Made by a program: the position numbers and the translations under genes
Notes under the pieces: generated by a model
What the model was told of the DNA's origin: nothing
Databases searched by the model: none
The model's input: only the letters and a program-made list of their open reading frames with translations
Shown here: positions 39,401 to 43,714 of the stretch, in pieces
How positions within the stretch are numbered: position 1 is the first letter of the stretch
How the letters are laid out: each line of letters begins with the position of its first letter
Origin: Amphiura filiformis
Lineage: Eukaryota; Echinodermata; Ophiuroidea; Amphilepidida; Amphiuridae
Length of the DNA: 64,000 nt
Assembly: GCF_039555335.1 (NCBI RefSeq)
Contig: NW_027305496.1
Coordinates: 186,001 to 250,000, forward strand
Direction: 5' to 3'

Positions 39401-39586
39401 TGCAGTGCAGTGGCAACAATCATGACAATCGAAGTGAATTAAAATAGATTTTGTCTTGCTGCATTTCCGTCCTTTCCAGCCCTGTATCATCACCAAATAA
39501 ATTCAGTATGTTGAACATATTATAAAGAATATACTAAACTTACCAACATCTTGATCAAACGGCGAAGAAGTCCCAAAAAGACCCAT
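3134..39586 (-). CDS. STAM: STAM, signal transducing adaptor molecule (whole gene, 11 coding exons)
   Basis: Rebuilt by following frame and GT-AG borders on the minus strand: 39544-39586, 31847-31931, 27005-27080, 24823-24918, 23866-24091, 22805-23015, 17650-17744, 9486-9665, 5667-5893, 4080-4273 and 3134-3416. All phases agree; the total is 1716 nt, about 571 aa (vertebrate STAM proteins are about 525-540). Domain order is VHS (residues 1-145), UIM ([15 protein letters not shown], about 169-183), SH3 ([15 protein letters not shown] to [10 protein letters not shown], about 217-275), GAT helices (about 290-390) and a Pro/Gln/Met-rich tail. In known biology STAM pairs with Hrs/HGS as ESCRT-0 on early endosomes, binds ubiquitinated cargo through VHS and UIM, and recruits deubiquitinases through SH3. 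Introns are up to about 8 kb and filled with transposons. Untranslated exons were not resolved. Confidence 0.93.
4080..4273 (-). CDS. STAM: STAM exon 10: disordered Gly/Gln/Met/Pro tail
   Basis: The exon starts after TTTTCAG in phase 0 ([17 protein letters not shown]) and ends at GG|GTAAGT in phase 2. It has 64 codons plus 2 nt. The encoded sequence is low complexity, rich in Gly, Gln, Met and Pro ([15 protein letters not shown]), as expected for the linker after the GAT region. It sits between a dispersed repeat at 3915-4075 and a CAGGGACTG MITE at 4468-4667. Confidence 0.88.
4468..4667. mobile_element. 200-bp MITE with CAGGGACTG ends
   Basis: The termini CAGGGACTG and CAGTCCCTG are inverted repeats flanked by AAATT on both sides (4463-4467 and 4668-4672), giving a 5-bp duplication. 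The inside is built from repeated CTCTCC/GGAGAG phrases. A related, end-damaged copy in opposite orientation lies at about 22252-22440. No coding capacity. Confidence 0.65.
5103..5666 (-). repeat. 282-bp tandem duplication of the STAM exon 9 3' half (two extra copies)
   Basis: Sequence matching the last ~100 nt of exon 9 plus its GTAAGA donor recurs with donor edges at 5103, 5385 and 5667 (the real exon), a period of exactly 282 bp. Each period also holds a second, more diverged half-copy (near 5232-5320 and 5506-5607) that has lost the donor. Units are almost identical, so the duplication is recent. The nearest upstream AG in each extra copy (GAAAGCAG before CCCCTG) gives the wrong phase for insertion after exon 9, so these look like decoy or pseudo-exons. 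Confidence 0.85.
5667..5893 (-). CDS. STAM: STAM exon 9: GAT helices 2-3 and ITAM-like region
   Basis: The acceptor TTTCAG precedes AC|ACA, completing the Asp codon begun in exon 8. The exon encodes [20 protein letters not shown] and [16 protein letters not shown], the GAT core and the start of the ITAM-like motif (YHKL), then a Gly/Pro-rich stretch ending MPTQ at the donor CAA|GTAAGA (phase 0). In STAM the GAT region pairs with Hrs. The second half of the ITAM motif is imperfect here (YGYTL rather than YxxL). Confidence 0.93.
5894..6785. other. Intron 8 segment, no recognised element
   Basis: AT-rich intron sequence between STAM exon 9 and the MITE at 6786. The short open frame at 6495-6716 (plus) is Lys/Asn-rich and has no recognisable motif. 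I see no repeat or gene here that I can name. Confidence 0.5.
6786..7151. mobile_element. PIF/Harbinger-like MITE with TTA duplication
   Basis: Near-perfect inverted termini of about 33 bp run from GGCCAAAAAAAAA through TATTGTTGTGTTGCCCTCAA. They are flanked by TTA on each side (6783-6785 and 7152-7154). A 3-bp TTA/TAA duplication is typical of PIF/Harbinger elements. The interior is non-coding. Confidence 0.65.
7229..8143. mobile_element. TTAA-flanked palindromic element, copy 1 (with nested MITE)
   Basis: Bounded by TTAA at 7225-7228 and 8144-8147, with ends GGGCTGGGGTATGAACG and CATTTTAGATCCC. It is one of three copies of a foldback family (others 27966-28624 and 46499-47946). The core is a long hairpin around GAAAATTTTGACCTTT and AAGATATGGATTTTTT. 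TTAA duplication suggests piggyBac- or Kolobok-type mobilisation. A second MITE (7694-7944) is inserted in its right half. Confidence 0.8.
7694..7944. mobile_element. Nested MITE with GTGATGCGATCAAGC termini
   Basis: Inverted ends of about 34 bp (GTGATGCGATCAAGC through GTCGGAACTCGG) bound a 251-bp insert. The sister copy at 27966-28624 has the uninterrupted sequence GGACTGTTATATCAAAAA at this point, so the insertion is shown directly by an empty site. The target duplication is a short run of T/A whose exact length (2-5 bp) is ambiguous. Confidence 0.8.
8612..9429 (-). repeat. Tandem array of STAM exon 8 cassettes (four intact copies, one decayed)
   Basis: Four copies of the 3' part of exon 8 lie at 9307-9429, 9133-9255, 8953-9075 and 8773-8895. 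Each is exactly 123 nt between TATCAG and GTAAGR, begins TA and ends G, so each fits between the phase-1 end of any preceding copy and the phase-1 start of exon 9. They encode [22 protein letters not shown] and then [14 protein letters not shown]; all four lack the Gln-Met pair of the real exon (PEQMESC). A fifth copy ending near 8612 has in-frame stops. Pyrimidine tracts before the acceptors are poor, so use in mRNA is open. Confidence 0.85.
9486..9665 (-). CDS. STAM: STAM exon 8: linker and first GAT helix
   Basis: The acceptor TTGTTTACAG precedes AT|ATC, completing an Asp codon, and the exon ends GAAG|GTAAGG in phase 1. It encodes [20 protein letters not shown] and then the helix with [20 protein letters not shown]. 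This corresponds to the KKVQF-DDVQVETIEP and MDQLLQMLQSTDPSD regions of known STAMs. It is the parent of the cassette array just downstream. Confidence 0.92.
10080..10335. repeat. Dispersed palindromic repeat (two joined copies)
   Basis: Copies of the same family as 885-1040, here as back-to-back phrases with AAATCTTCCACAGAGGGAGTAT and its complements. No coding potential. Confidence 0.6.
10338..10822. mobile_element. Foldback element of about 485 bp
   Basis: The arms are reverse complements over more than 200 nt, starting CTAAAGTCTGCACAAAAAGT and ending with its complement. Internal matches include AACTCAGCTGTTATAAATACG and GTTGTTAATATTGAACAAA. It abuts a dispersed repeat on its left. No target duplication is clear. 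Confidence 0.75.
11252..12300 (+). mobile_element. HINE/Helentron-like element, copy A (3' end missing)
   Basis: It begins TCTATGCCCGTGCAACGGGG, a terminal hairpin shared with copies B and C. A TCTTCTCC-rich stretch and about four degenerate units of ~150 bp follow, with the phrases CTCAAGAACTATAGCGCCCT and GAGGTCAAAGGTCATGGG. The hairpin and CTAG 3' terminus present in copies B and C is missing, so this copy is truncated before copy B begins. Confidence 0.65.
12315..13548 (+). mobile_element. HINE/Helentron-like element, copy B (complete)
   Basis: 5' TC with a terminal hairpin (TCTATGCCCGTGCAACGGGG), a matching inverted sub-terminal copy near the 3' end (CACGGGCATAGATA), a stem-loop GTGTTTGGTAAAACAC and a CTAG end about 13 nt later, followed by T. 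This combination, plus central tandem repeats of ~150 bp, matches the plan of DINE-1/HINE-type non-autonomous rolling-circle elements. Near its 3' part is a second repeat of GTATTAGAGAGAGTG phrases (13140-13450). No Rep/helicase coding. Confidence 0.7.
13552..14564 (+). mobile_element. HINE/Helentron-like element, copy C (head-to-tail with B)
   Basis: It starts only 3 nt (TTA) after the CTAG of copy B and has the same organisation, so the two lie head to tail. It carries two 3' termini: an internal hairpin GTGTTTGGTCAAACAC with CTAG at 14473-14476, and the final one with CTAG at 14561-14564. The first could be a terminator that was bypassed. Confidence 0.7.
14724..15583. mobile_element. hAT-like element with GGTCTC arrays and perfect 8-bp duplication
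   Basis: Termini CAGTGTTGTAG and CTACAACACTG are flanked by TTTGACAC on both sides (14716-14723 and 15584-15591). Just inside each end are dense GTCTCG/CGAGAC hexamer arrays in opposite orientation. The middle (about 14900-15420) is unrelated AT-rich DNA with an inverted TCCTTTTTTCTAGACC-type segment. It carries no transposase. It is inserted in a tandem repeat whose sister unit shows the uninterrupted site near 15765-15775. Confidence 0.88.
15592..15970. repeat. Tandem repeat of about 150-165 bp (host of the hAT insertion)
   Basis: Units share GGTCTTATGATG, TCACCCCCGGGTGGGAAAATA and GGTCATACCTTCTTGGCATTT. The fragment left of the hAT element (14640-14715) belongs to the same array. No coding potential. 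Confidence 0.65.
16350..16790. mobile_element. Palindromic element of about 440 bp (uninterrupted copy)
   Basis: Ends carry AATTAAAGACAGAGATAAAT and its complement near 16750-16775, with GACGTC-type phrases inside each end. A related copy in opposite orientation spans about 29130-31080 and is broken by two later insertions. This intact copy shows the empty site for one of them (CTGTTTTTGCC on the opposite strand near 16535). No coding capacity recognised. Confidence 0.6.
16858..17311 (-). mobile_element. 5'-truncated LINE 3' end (reverse transcriptase C-terminus)
   Basis: Minus-strand translation gives [20 protein letters not shown], then [11 protein letters not shown] and [16 protein letters not shown], ending LLKSYLF. 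This is the well-known C-terminal block of CR1/L2/Jockey-type non-LTR reverse transcriptases. The short 3' tail contains AGCGCTTTATAAAAG, typical of L2/CR1 tails. Only this fragment remains. It seems to be inserted in a repeat resembling the TTAA element at 29277-29636, whose phrases flank it. Confidence 0.8.
17650..17744 (-). CDS. STAM: STAM exon 7: C-terminal half of SH3
   Basis: The acceptor CTTACAG precedes T|GAT, completing a Ser codon, and the exon ends GCAG|GTGAGA in phase 1. It encodes [20 protein letters not shown] and then [11 protein letters not shown]. The WW pair, the Gly in GLFPSNF and the Pro-Ser-Asn-Phe block form the SH3 ligand groove. In known STAMs this SH3 binds PxV(D/N)RxxKP motifs of the deubiquitinases USP8 and AMSH. 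Confidence 0.94.
17903..19754. mobile_element. 1.85-kb TIR element with seven copies of a 14-mer
   Basis: Inverted ends of about 35-40 bp (GTCATTTTCACGGTAAAGGG...) are flanked by CATATA on both sides (17897-17902 and 19755-19760). Inside, TTTCGGAGGCTTCA occurs at 18430, 18973, 18991 and 19165, inverted at 18797, and with one base deleted at 18610 and (inverted) 19374. GTTAAC phrases often follow. No open frame of useful length. Family not recognised. Confidence 0.82.
19755..20480. other. Intron 6 segment, no recognised gene
   Basis: AT-rich intron DNA without a recognisable protein motif; a CpG-richer patch (GCACGCGCGTGATTAG) lies near 20440. Nothing else can be named. Confidence 0.45.
20545..20990. 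repeat. Degenerate tandem repeat of about 120 bp
   Basis: About four diverged units share AAAATAAAGGCCTAATTGAAG, CCATTTTGACACTAATGTTG and a G-run before GTGTCC/GGCCCC. Short open frames on both strands come from the periodicity. Confidence 0.6.
21040..21299. mobile_element. 260-bp MITE, PIF/Harbinger-like
   Basis: Perfect inverted ends GGTCCGTATGCACAAAAGAG are flanked by TAG on both sides (21037-21039 and 21300-21302). Internal inverted phrases TTAGACCAGGTCTAAC and GACCAGGTCAACC follow the ends. The 3-bp duplication suggests PIF/Harbinger. Confidence 0.7.
21600..21819 (+). mobile_element. Helitron 3' end (5' end not found)
   Basis: The 3' terminus is a GC-rich hairpin ACCCGCGCGAAGCGCGGGT followed by CTCCCG and CTAG (21816-21819), then T. 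The preceding phrases GTTTACTAACCGCTCCCGTT match those before the 3' end of the Helitron at 54888-56968, so both belong to one family. The start shown is approximate. Confidence 0.55.
22252..22440. mobile_element. Second copy of the CAGGGACTG/GGAGAG MITE
   Basis: Reverse-orientation relative of 4468-4667, sharing CCTATATCAGATTTAAGGAG and GATTGCTCTCGCTCTCCT. Its ends have decayed and no duplication is visible. Confidence 0.6.
22805..23015 (-). CDS. STAM: STAM exon 6: UIM second half, linker, SH3 first half
   Basis: The acceptor TTTCCAG precedes CT|ATT, completing an Ala codon. The exon encodes [10 protein letters not shown] (rest of the ubiquitin-interacting motif with its Ala/Ser signature), a Ser-rich linker, and [20 protein letters not shown] followed by GEIISVLDD. 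It ends GACAG|GTAAGA in phase 2. ALYDF is the hallmark first strand of SH3 domains. Confidence 0.95.
23219..23790 (-). repeat. Tandem copies of the STAM exon 5 3' end (three plus a fragment)
   Basis: The last ~100 nt of exon 5 with the AAAG|GTATAG edge recurs at donor positions near 23689, 23510 and 23343, periods about 169-179 bp. A truncated copy at 23219-23275 lacks the donor. The copies keep open coding for [20 protein letters not shown]. The DNA before each copy is purine-rich (GGGGTGGGGAGGAGGGGAG) with no pyrimidine tract, and the nearest AGs give the wrong phase, so inclusion as exons is unlikely. Confidence 0.85.
23866..24091 (-). CDS. STAM: STAM exon 5: end of VHS, linker, UIM first half
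   Basis: The acceptor CAACTCCAG precedes GGT in phase 0. The exon encodes [20 protein letters not shown], the last VHS helices, then [17 protein letters not shown], a Ser/Thr/Pro linker ([14 protein letters not shown]) and QQEEDDIAK at the start of the UIM. It ends AAAG|GTATAG, a weaker donor than the others, in phase 1. It is the parent of the array at 23219-23790. Confidence 0.95.
24188..24703. mobile_element. Tc1/mariner-like MITE, 516 bp
   Basis: Inverted ends of about 64 bp begin CARTAAGCCAAAAAATTAAG and are flanked by TA on each side (24186-24187 and 24704-24705). TA duplication with a CAGT start is characteristic of Tc1/mariner. Only short open frames are present inside. It sits between STAM exons 4 and 5. 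Confidence 0.85.
24823..24918 (-). CDS. STAM: STAM exon 4: VHS domain, middle helices
   Basis: The acceptor TTTGCAG precedes CTT in phase 0; the exon ends TCAAGG|GTAAGA in phase 0 (32 codons). It encodes [20 protein letters not shown] and [12 protein letters not shown]. The CVxNCG block is a VHS signature. Confidence 0.95.
25430..25829 (-). mobile_element. tRNA-derived SINE with L2-type tail
   Basis: Reading the minus strand, a tRNA-like head (GGGCGAGTTAGCGCAGTGGT as A box, GGGTTCAAGCCCG as B box) is followed by a central part with GGTTTTCTCCGGGATCTCCG and TTTCCTCC. The tail has AAAGCGCTATATAAATTCCG and then TTTATT repeats. The head, conserved central phrase and AGCGCTATATAAAT tail are those of V-SINE/CORE-type SINEs mobilised by L2/CR1 LINEs. 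The copy looks full length, about 400 bp. Confidence 0.85.
25835..27000. other. Intron 3 segment, no recognised gene
   Basis: AT-rich, with a fragment (about 25860-26000) resembling 31690-31800 (shared phrase ATCATCATCCAATTCCAGAAATG). The 126-aa plus frame at 25860-26240 overlaps this repeat and has no motif. Confidence 0.5.
27005..27080 (-). CDS. STAM: STAM exon 3: VHS domain
   Basis: The acceptor TTTTTGTAG precedes C|CCA, completing an Ala codon, and the exon ends CTTACA|GTAAGT in phase 0. It encodes [20 protein letters not shown] and MQSLT, the classic VHS helix with HVAMQ. Confidence 0.95.
27165..28880. mobile_element. Large foldback element hosting other insertions
   Basis: The left arm (about 27177-27440) and right arm (about 28660-28870) are inverted matches, e.g. 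CTCATCCCCCA, TTTGGTATCAGAAAA, CTCATATTTTTCTCATTACC and GTTTTTGCTTCTCATATC. Between the arms lie a GTGCTAACTTACGCCATGGG repeat (27585-27780), a dispersed palindromic repeat (27790-27935) and the TTAA element at 27966-28624. Boundaries are approximate. Confidence 0.6.
27966..28624. mobile_element. TTAA-flanked palindromic element, copy 2 (uninterrupted)
   Basis: 659 bp between TTAA at 27962-27965 and 28625-28628, with ends GGGATCTAAAATGAGCG and ATACCCCAGCCC. It is the clean reference copy of the family and lacks both insertions seen in copies 1 and 3. A central long hairpin surrounds GAAGATATGGATTTTTTCCC. Confidence 0.85.
29277..29636. mobile_element. TTAA-flanked foldback MITE, 360 bp
   Basis: Ends GGGGGTACTACACCC and GGTGTAGTACCCCC lie between TTAA at 29273-29276 and 29637-29640. 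Arms pair over about 130 nt (TTTTTGCATTTTTCTCAAA, TATTATAGGGGCAAGGACTA). Inserted into the interrupted second copy of the 16350-16790 family. Confidence 0.82.
29726..30900. mobile_element. 1.17-kb TIR element with six copies of a 15-mer
   Basis: Ends GGGCCAGAGCCAAAA and TTTTGGCTCTGGCCC are inverted. Inside, TTCCGTCCCGCCACA occurs at 30071, 30481, 30496, 30694 and 30863 and inverted at 29905, with a degenerate one near 30311. Flanks are T-runs; the uninterrupted related site is visible near 16535. No coding capacity. Confidence 0.8.
31195..31632. mobile_element. hAT-like MITE rich in ATCGAT, 438 bp
   Basis: Ends TAAGGACCGTCGATG and CATCGACGGACCTTA are inverted and flanked by GTCAAATG on both sides (31187-31194 and 31633-31640), a perfect 8-bp duplication. 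The interior has many ATCGAT and TATCGAT phrases near both ends. No transposase. Confidence 0.85.
31847..31931 (-). CDS. STAM: STAM exon 2: N-terminal VHS helices
   Basis: The acceptor CGTACAG precedes AC|AAA, completing an Asp codon begun in exon 1. The exon encodes [20 protein letters not shown] and RVNANPN and ends GC|GTGAGT in phase 2. The EDWxLIMDICD block is diagnostic for VHS domains of the STAM/Hrs type. It lies between fragments of older repeats. Confidence 0.95.
32157..32862. mobile_element. hAT-like element with inverted GCACACCT phrases, 706 bp
   Basis: Ends CAGGGATTGAGTTTT and AAAACTCAATGCCTG are imperfect inverted repeats, flanked by ATCCCC on each side (possibly an 8-bp duplication changed by C-run slippage). 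The subterminal region holds repeated GGTGTGCGATTT and GCACACCTAAA phrases. A second internal inverted repeat pairs AAATAGGCAAATTTATAA with its complement near 32430. Confidence 0.7.
33203..33285 (-). tRNA. tRNA-like sequence, probably pseudogene or SINE head
   Basis: On the minus strand, GGGCTGAATAGCTCAATTAG and TTAGCGCATTG resemble a D arm and A box, and GGTACCCGGTTCAAAACCCG resembles a T arm and B box. The acceptor stem does not pair well, the anticodon stem is not credible and the T stem has a mismatch, so a functional tRNA is unlikely. No SINE body follows that I can recognise. Confidence 0.45.
33300..35260. other. Intron 1 segment, mostly unassigned
   Basis: A short TIR pair (ATTCCGAGTTTAT near 33570 and ATAAACTCGGAAT near 33926-33938) suggests one small decayed MITE. 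The rest is AT-rich with no gene or family I can name. Confidence 0.45.
35265..36506. mobile_element. TA-flanked element with TGTGACCCCTCAGCAC ends (outer)
   Basis: Inverted ends TGTGACCCCTCAGCACAACT are flanked by TA (35263-35264 and 36507-36508). Almost all its length is a second element (35420-36407) inserted inside; without it the outer element is only about 250 bp. Confidence 0.78.
35420..36407. mobile_element. Nested TA-flanked element with repeated GTTTCAACTAACCCC
   Basis: Ends GGGGAGATTGGGGTTAGTTG and its complement are flanked by TA (35418-35419 and 36408-36409). The phrase GTTTCAACTAACCCC or close variants occurs at 35604, about 35995, 36019, 36367 and 36384, and in the left end. 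The motif therefore repeats part of the terminal sequence. No coding capacity; Tc1/mariner-like by its TA target. Confidence 0.8.
36589..36924. mobile_element. hAT MITE with CAGTGGCGTAACTAGGG ends, 336 bp
   Basis: Inverted ends CAGTGGCGTAACTAGGG are flanked by GTGGCATT on both sides (36581-36588 and 36925-36932), a perfect 8-bp duplication. CAGTGGCGTA is a known type of hAT end. The right half holds long C-runs and GGCGCCCGGGGCA phrases. Confidence 0.9.
37430..37720. repeat. Decayed repeat with GGGAGCCACGGCTCC phrases
   Basis: Tandem phrases CGTGTGGGAGCCAC occur at about 37478-37510, with related CACGGCTCCAGGCT near 37690. It is a fragment of an unidentified element. Confidence 0.35.
38130..38810 (-). 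mobile_element. Decayed LINE reverse transcriptase fragment
   Basis: Minus-strand translation, across several frames and stops, gives [20 protein letters not shown] and [17 protein letters not shown], and later [20 protein letters not shown] and [15 protein letters not shown]. These are the conserved C-terminal blocks of CR1/Jockey-type non-LTR reverse transcriptases. Stops and frameshifts show it is dead. Confidence 0.8.
38815..38954 (+). mobile_element. Probable LINE 3' tail
   Basis: The sequence ends TTTTGCCGAATAAATATGAA followed by tandem TGAA/ATGA units, the typical tail of several non-LTR families. Body not found. Confidence 0.4.
39544..39586 (-). CDS. STAM: STAM exon 1: start codon and first 14 residues
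   Basis: ATG at 39586-39584 opens [14 protein letters not shown], close to the N-terminus of known STAMs (M-LF-T-NPFDQDVEK), and the exon ends GATGTTG|GTAAGT in phase 1. It is the only ATG with this match, so the start is secure. Confidence 0.95.
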
Positions 39587-39799
39587 TTTGGATACGTATT
39601 TTGTTCAATACAACACCGAATCAAGACAGTCTTCCGTATATTTTTCTTGTTAATTGATCTGCGCAAGCGTATTGACCGTAAATGACCCAATCGATGACGT
39701 CATGGTCATGCTGAAGGCAGCAATGTGTTTATTTTCAGCTCTGCGATCATCAAAATTTGGAAGTTACAAAATCTGAGAAACATTTCTAATAAACAGAAA
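39587..39799. promoter_or_regulatory. Divergent promoter with CRE between STAM and a plus-strand gene
   Basis: Only 213 bp separate the two start codons. The interval contains a perfect palindromic CRE, TGACGTCA, at 39695-39702, and an NRF1-like TGCGCAAGCGT at about 39660-39670. No TATA box is evident at a suitable place for either gene. Short head-to-head spacing with CRE and NRF1-type sites is typical of bidirectional housekeeping promoters. Activity is inferred. Confidence 0.6.
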
Positions 39800-39890
39800 A
39801 TGGAGGAAGGAAAAGGCGATGCTGCATCTGAGCAGACGTACAAACCACAACAATTCGATGGAGATGCTGAACATGACCCTAGTATTTTGA
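39800..39890 (+). CDS. First coding exon of an unidentified divergent gene
   Basis: ATG at 39800 begins MEEGKGDAASEQTYKPQQFD and then GDAEHDPSIL, followed by a strong donor TTGA|GTAAGG at 39891 (phase 1). The peptide is acidic and polar and I do not recognise its family. Position opposite STAM exon 1, short distance and clean donor support a real exon. The frame continues into the intron only to a nearby stop. Confidence 0.55.
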
Positions 39891-39980
39891 GTAAGGAACA
39901 TAAAACCATAAAACATGTCAAACTAAAATGAAACTTTTAAGCTTACTCACACGTACCACTACTGATATCTGATCGTGCAT

Positions 39981-42115
39981 TAGGGTAGGGCGCATCAGAT
40001 GCCCCTCATGTCAATGGATTTATCTGTCCCTAGTCTTAAAATGTTCCTATTGTCACAAAACTAACATGTGCCAAGTTTGAATTAATTCGGAGGTCGTCCT
40101 GAGGGGCCACCGAGAGCCTAAAGTTACAATGTGTGTTCCTATGTAGTAAAGTTCGTTGACCCCGGTACAATTCCAATTAGAAGCCGATCGAACAATTTAA
40201 AGTAGCTGCCATATCAAAACCGTTTGGATTTAGAAGCTCAAATCTTGGGAGCTAAGCGTATTGATAATCATCTTTGAATCTGTGATGAAAATCCATCTCC
40301 AAAGAAATGACTGTGTGTGTTTTATTGTCAAAAGCGCCCCCACAGTCCATATTCTTGGGAAAATCTATAATTTCTGTCTTAACCAAGTGCTATAATACTT
40401 TATTTCACACTGAAAGTTGTTAATATGTATTATATATTGATCTAAAGTTCAGAAAATCTGCTTTGTAAAAGTGTAATGACAACCAGGACATCAACATTTG
40501 GTCATGTTTGTTATACTGGGACCCTAAAAAAGGTGGTGCTGTCACATTTTGCTAAATCATTTTGTCTACTTATTCCTATTTTTGTGCTCAAATTCATCAT
40601 GAACAAATGGTTTTGGTCTTATTTTGAAGATAAATTATTAATCTAATGAATTAATAACAAATACAATTAAACAAATGTATTAATTAATTACAACAGCTTA
40701 ATTAAGTTAATTAGTCAGGGGTGGTGCCGGAAGCGGAGGAGCTCTGTGTAATTCCAATGGGAAGTTGAAGTTCATTAATAAAATGTATGCATTTTGTTGC
40801 CTAGTAGTTCTAGTAAAAATGCATTTGCATATTAATGTAATCTTATTTTTTAATTTTCTTTAGCTATAATTGCCTAGTTAATCTTAATAAACTTAGTAAT
40901 TAAGGATTTAACAAGCTTTTAATTGATGCAGTGGAATGTGGGTCATAAAATACAATGGGCTTTAATTCTGCATGCATGCATATGAAATAAATTTCAATAT
41001 TGTTTTATCTTCGAAATATAAAATAAATCTTCTCAAAAGAGATTATTACAGTCAAAGGATTTAATCTGATGACATATTGATCTCTGGTTATTGTTTTATA
41101 GTTTATTGATGTAAGCTAATTGTGCATGTATATGCCTACATGTACATGTACCTTTGTTACTAATTATTCACTGTATATTGATTTTTGGAACACCCTATAT
41201 AGGAATTGGATATTTAAATTTGATATTATAGCAATTCTGTAAACTAATTTGAATATATTTTCCAAATTTAATGGCACTTAACGGAAATTTTACATTAATT
41301 AAACAATTTAATTTACAACTTTTTTTCACACCCTGTATAACACAATGGGCTTAACAAATATAGTGCAAACTATATATTTAATGAAAGGACTAACTGTGTA
41401 CATTCCAAATATCAAGTTCATTTTCCAATTTAATATACTATGTAGAAATATTGGAGTGGTAAAGAAATTTAATTTTTTCGGTATTTTTCAATGGAATCAC
41501 CCTGTATATTTTTTGGTACACCCTGTATATCCACTCAAACTTTACAGATTTGCAATCTTGACAATATATGCTTTCTAAAAATGTATACTTTTACTAGTTC
41601 GGGTGAAAACTTTTTGATATATAATCAGAAATACAAAAAAGGAGTTGATTTTTGACAAATTGCAAGATGTGACACAATTGGGTCCCACCTCAAAAAACAT
41701 GACCATTTGTAAAATTTGAGGTAAAAATTACCACAAAATGCCTATTTCACTGACATTTTGTATCGAGGGCGCTTGTGCCAATTCCACACATGCTCATTTT
41801 GTTTGTGATTAATTTTATCACCGATTCAAGATGATTATCAGTACTATAGGCGCAAAAGATTTGAGCTTCTAAGTCCTAACGGTTTTGATATGGCAGCTAC
41901 TTTAAATTGTTCGATCGGCTTCTAATTGGAATTGTACAGGGGTCAACGAACTTTACTACATAGGAACACACATTGTAACTTTAGGCTCTCGGTGGCCCCC
42001 AGGACGACCTCCGAATTAATTCAAACTTGGCACATGTTAGTTTTGTGACAATAGGAACATTTTAAGACTAGGGACAGATGAATCCATTGACATGAGGGGC
42101 ATCTGATGCACCCTA
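39981..42115. mobile_element. 2.1-kb element with long inverted arms and 8-bp duplication
   Basis: TCGTGCAT flanks both ends (39973-39980 and 42116-42123). The arms pair over roughly 350 nt, starting TAGGGT..GCATCAGATGCCCC and passing GACAATAGGAACATTTTAAG and ATTGTTCGATCGGCTTCTAA. The centre is AT-rich with ACACCCTGTATA phrases. No transposase is visible. 8-bp duplication and TAGGGT-type ends suggest hAT. Confidence 0.85.
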
Positions 42116-42151
42116 TCGTGCATATCACATGCGTATTCAGTGACATGTGTA

Positions 42152-42300
42152 AAGTATTATTCAGATTTCCTTTTACAAATTAACCATCGCGTATACGTGC
42201 GCGACGTCAAGCGTGTGCATTGGACCATGTGCAAAATAATACGCGCTGGACGGCTAGCAGTAGTACGCTTAATTTGTAAAAGGAAATCTGAATAATACTT
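42152..42300. mobile_element. 149-bp MITE with 31-bp perfect TIRs
   Basis: AAGTATTATTCAGATTTCCT and its exact complement bound the element, flanked by TA (42150-42151 and 42301-42302). The core is unusually CpG-rich (ATCGCGTATACGTGCGCGAC). Tc1/mariner-like target. Confidence 0.82.
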
Positions 42301-42482
42301 TATCCATGACAAGTTAGGGGTAGTGCAATAATTATTTATGTGTACCCCAGGGTGGTGAATTATAGGGGGGCAAAGATTTTTGGCAGGCTAAAAGGGGGGC
42401 AAGCATTTTTTGGCAGGTCGAAAGCTGGGGGTCAAGCAATGTTTGGCAGGTTGACAGGGGGGAAGCGGGCAGCCTTATTTTA

Positions 42483-42547
42483 GGTATGTCAGGCAAACCT
42501 ATATCTGGTTCCATACAGCAATACGCAAGTAACGCAACTATGCTGTC
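42483..42547 (+). CDS. Possible second exon of the divergent gene
   Basis: The acceptor CCTTATTTTAG ends at 42482 and the next bases GT|ATG complete the Ser codon left by exon 1. The frame reads MSGKPISGSIQQYASNATML up to a GTAAGC donor after TCTG at 42547-42548. Phase agreement and the acceptor are in favour. The open frame continues past this donor to 42677 on the plus strand, and the minus strand is also open, so the call is tentative. Function unknown. Confidence 0.3.
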
Positions 42548-42689
42548 TGGTAAGCTGGTACGAATAATTCCGCCTGAATTGAGACGTCGGAGCAGGTCAA
42601 ACACAGAGGACCAGCCTACATCCCGTATCCTATCACTCAAACAAGCAAATCTCTTCACGAATTCACTCACCTTGTGATCCTATCATCAG

Positions 42690-43700
42690 TTGAAACAAAC
42701 ATCTAAGTTTCCAAAAACAACTTTGTCATTCCTCAAAACTACAAGTACCGGTAAAAAATTGAAATCCTACTATTACCCGTTATTGAAAATTTTGTTTGAT
42801 TTATGTCAACCAAAAGAACGCACGAGTCGAGTTCAGTTGACCAAAATGGTATCTCCTGCCTCCTGGTTAGTCTCCTACACAGCCAGTTTGCGTCACACCA
42901 TGAACTCACATATTTTCAAGCAAATTTGCCAATAATATGTGATCAAAAGCGATCGGAATGTTACAAAAGTACAGATCGCATTCAGCTTACATGTACTTCA
43001 TATGAGATGATCTTTGGAAAAATACAGCATAATTTGTCATGGTGCTTGTGGAATGCCATGTAGTGAAATACTAAAACGTTGCGGCAATTCATGATTGACT
43101 ACTAAAAATCGGTGTGTCGTCGTATCCTCCACTGTCAGTTTCTGATCCACTCATCCCTGATCCTCACAAAAGCTTTGTGTTGATTACGGCAAAGTGCAAA
43201 AAAAGTACCGGTACAATGAAATAATGAGTGGGGCAGGTTCCGGGGCGGGTTTCTTCTTTGTCGTACGTAACAGTATTGTTCTCCAAAAAACCTGGTTGCT
43301 CTACCTATGGCGCTCAGCTCTAGCTCAGGCTCAGAAATCCGACGCGAATCCGCTAATCGATTCGCCTAAAGATTCTCGTAAAATATGAATTCGCGTGAAA
43401 AAATCCTGATCTTACGTACTGACTGTCGACATTTTTATTTTTATTTTTTAACTAACTTTTTGAGAAATGATGCCCAGATAAATTAAACTAACGTCAATAC
43501 TTTAATTATTAAAGTCTTGGGGATAAAATACCTCACTGGTCAATTCATTTCAAACCCCGATCTTGTTGACATTTTTATCATGGTTTATGAATATTAATTT
43601 TGACCTCTTCATGTCATGACGTGTCGTTTCAAAGGTCAATATACTGAGCCAACTTGATCCAATGGCATTTACCGTTAGACAAAGTTTTTTTTTATTTAAC
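42690..43700. other. No recognised feature
   Basis: Several short plus-strand frames (42690-42935, 42803-43063 and 43194-43388) show no motif, consistent acceptor or family likeness. Base composition is less AT-rich than the surroundings. Confidence 0.45.
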
Positions 43701-43714
43701 CGTTTCGCTGATTG

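Noticed and set aside
42332..42670. Minus frame of 112 aa (LSDRIRDVGWSSVFDLLRRL) as a gene
   Set aside because: No family recognised; it overlaps a tandem GGGGGGCAAG/TTTTTGGCAGG repeat and a plausible plus-strand exon, and has no supporting neighbours.
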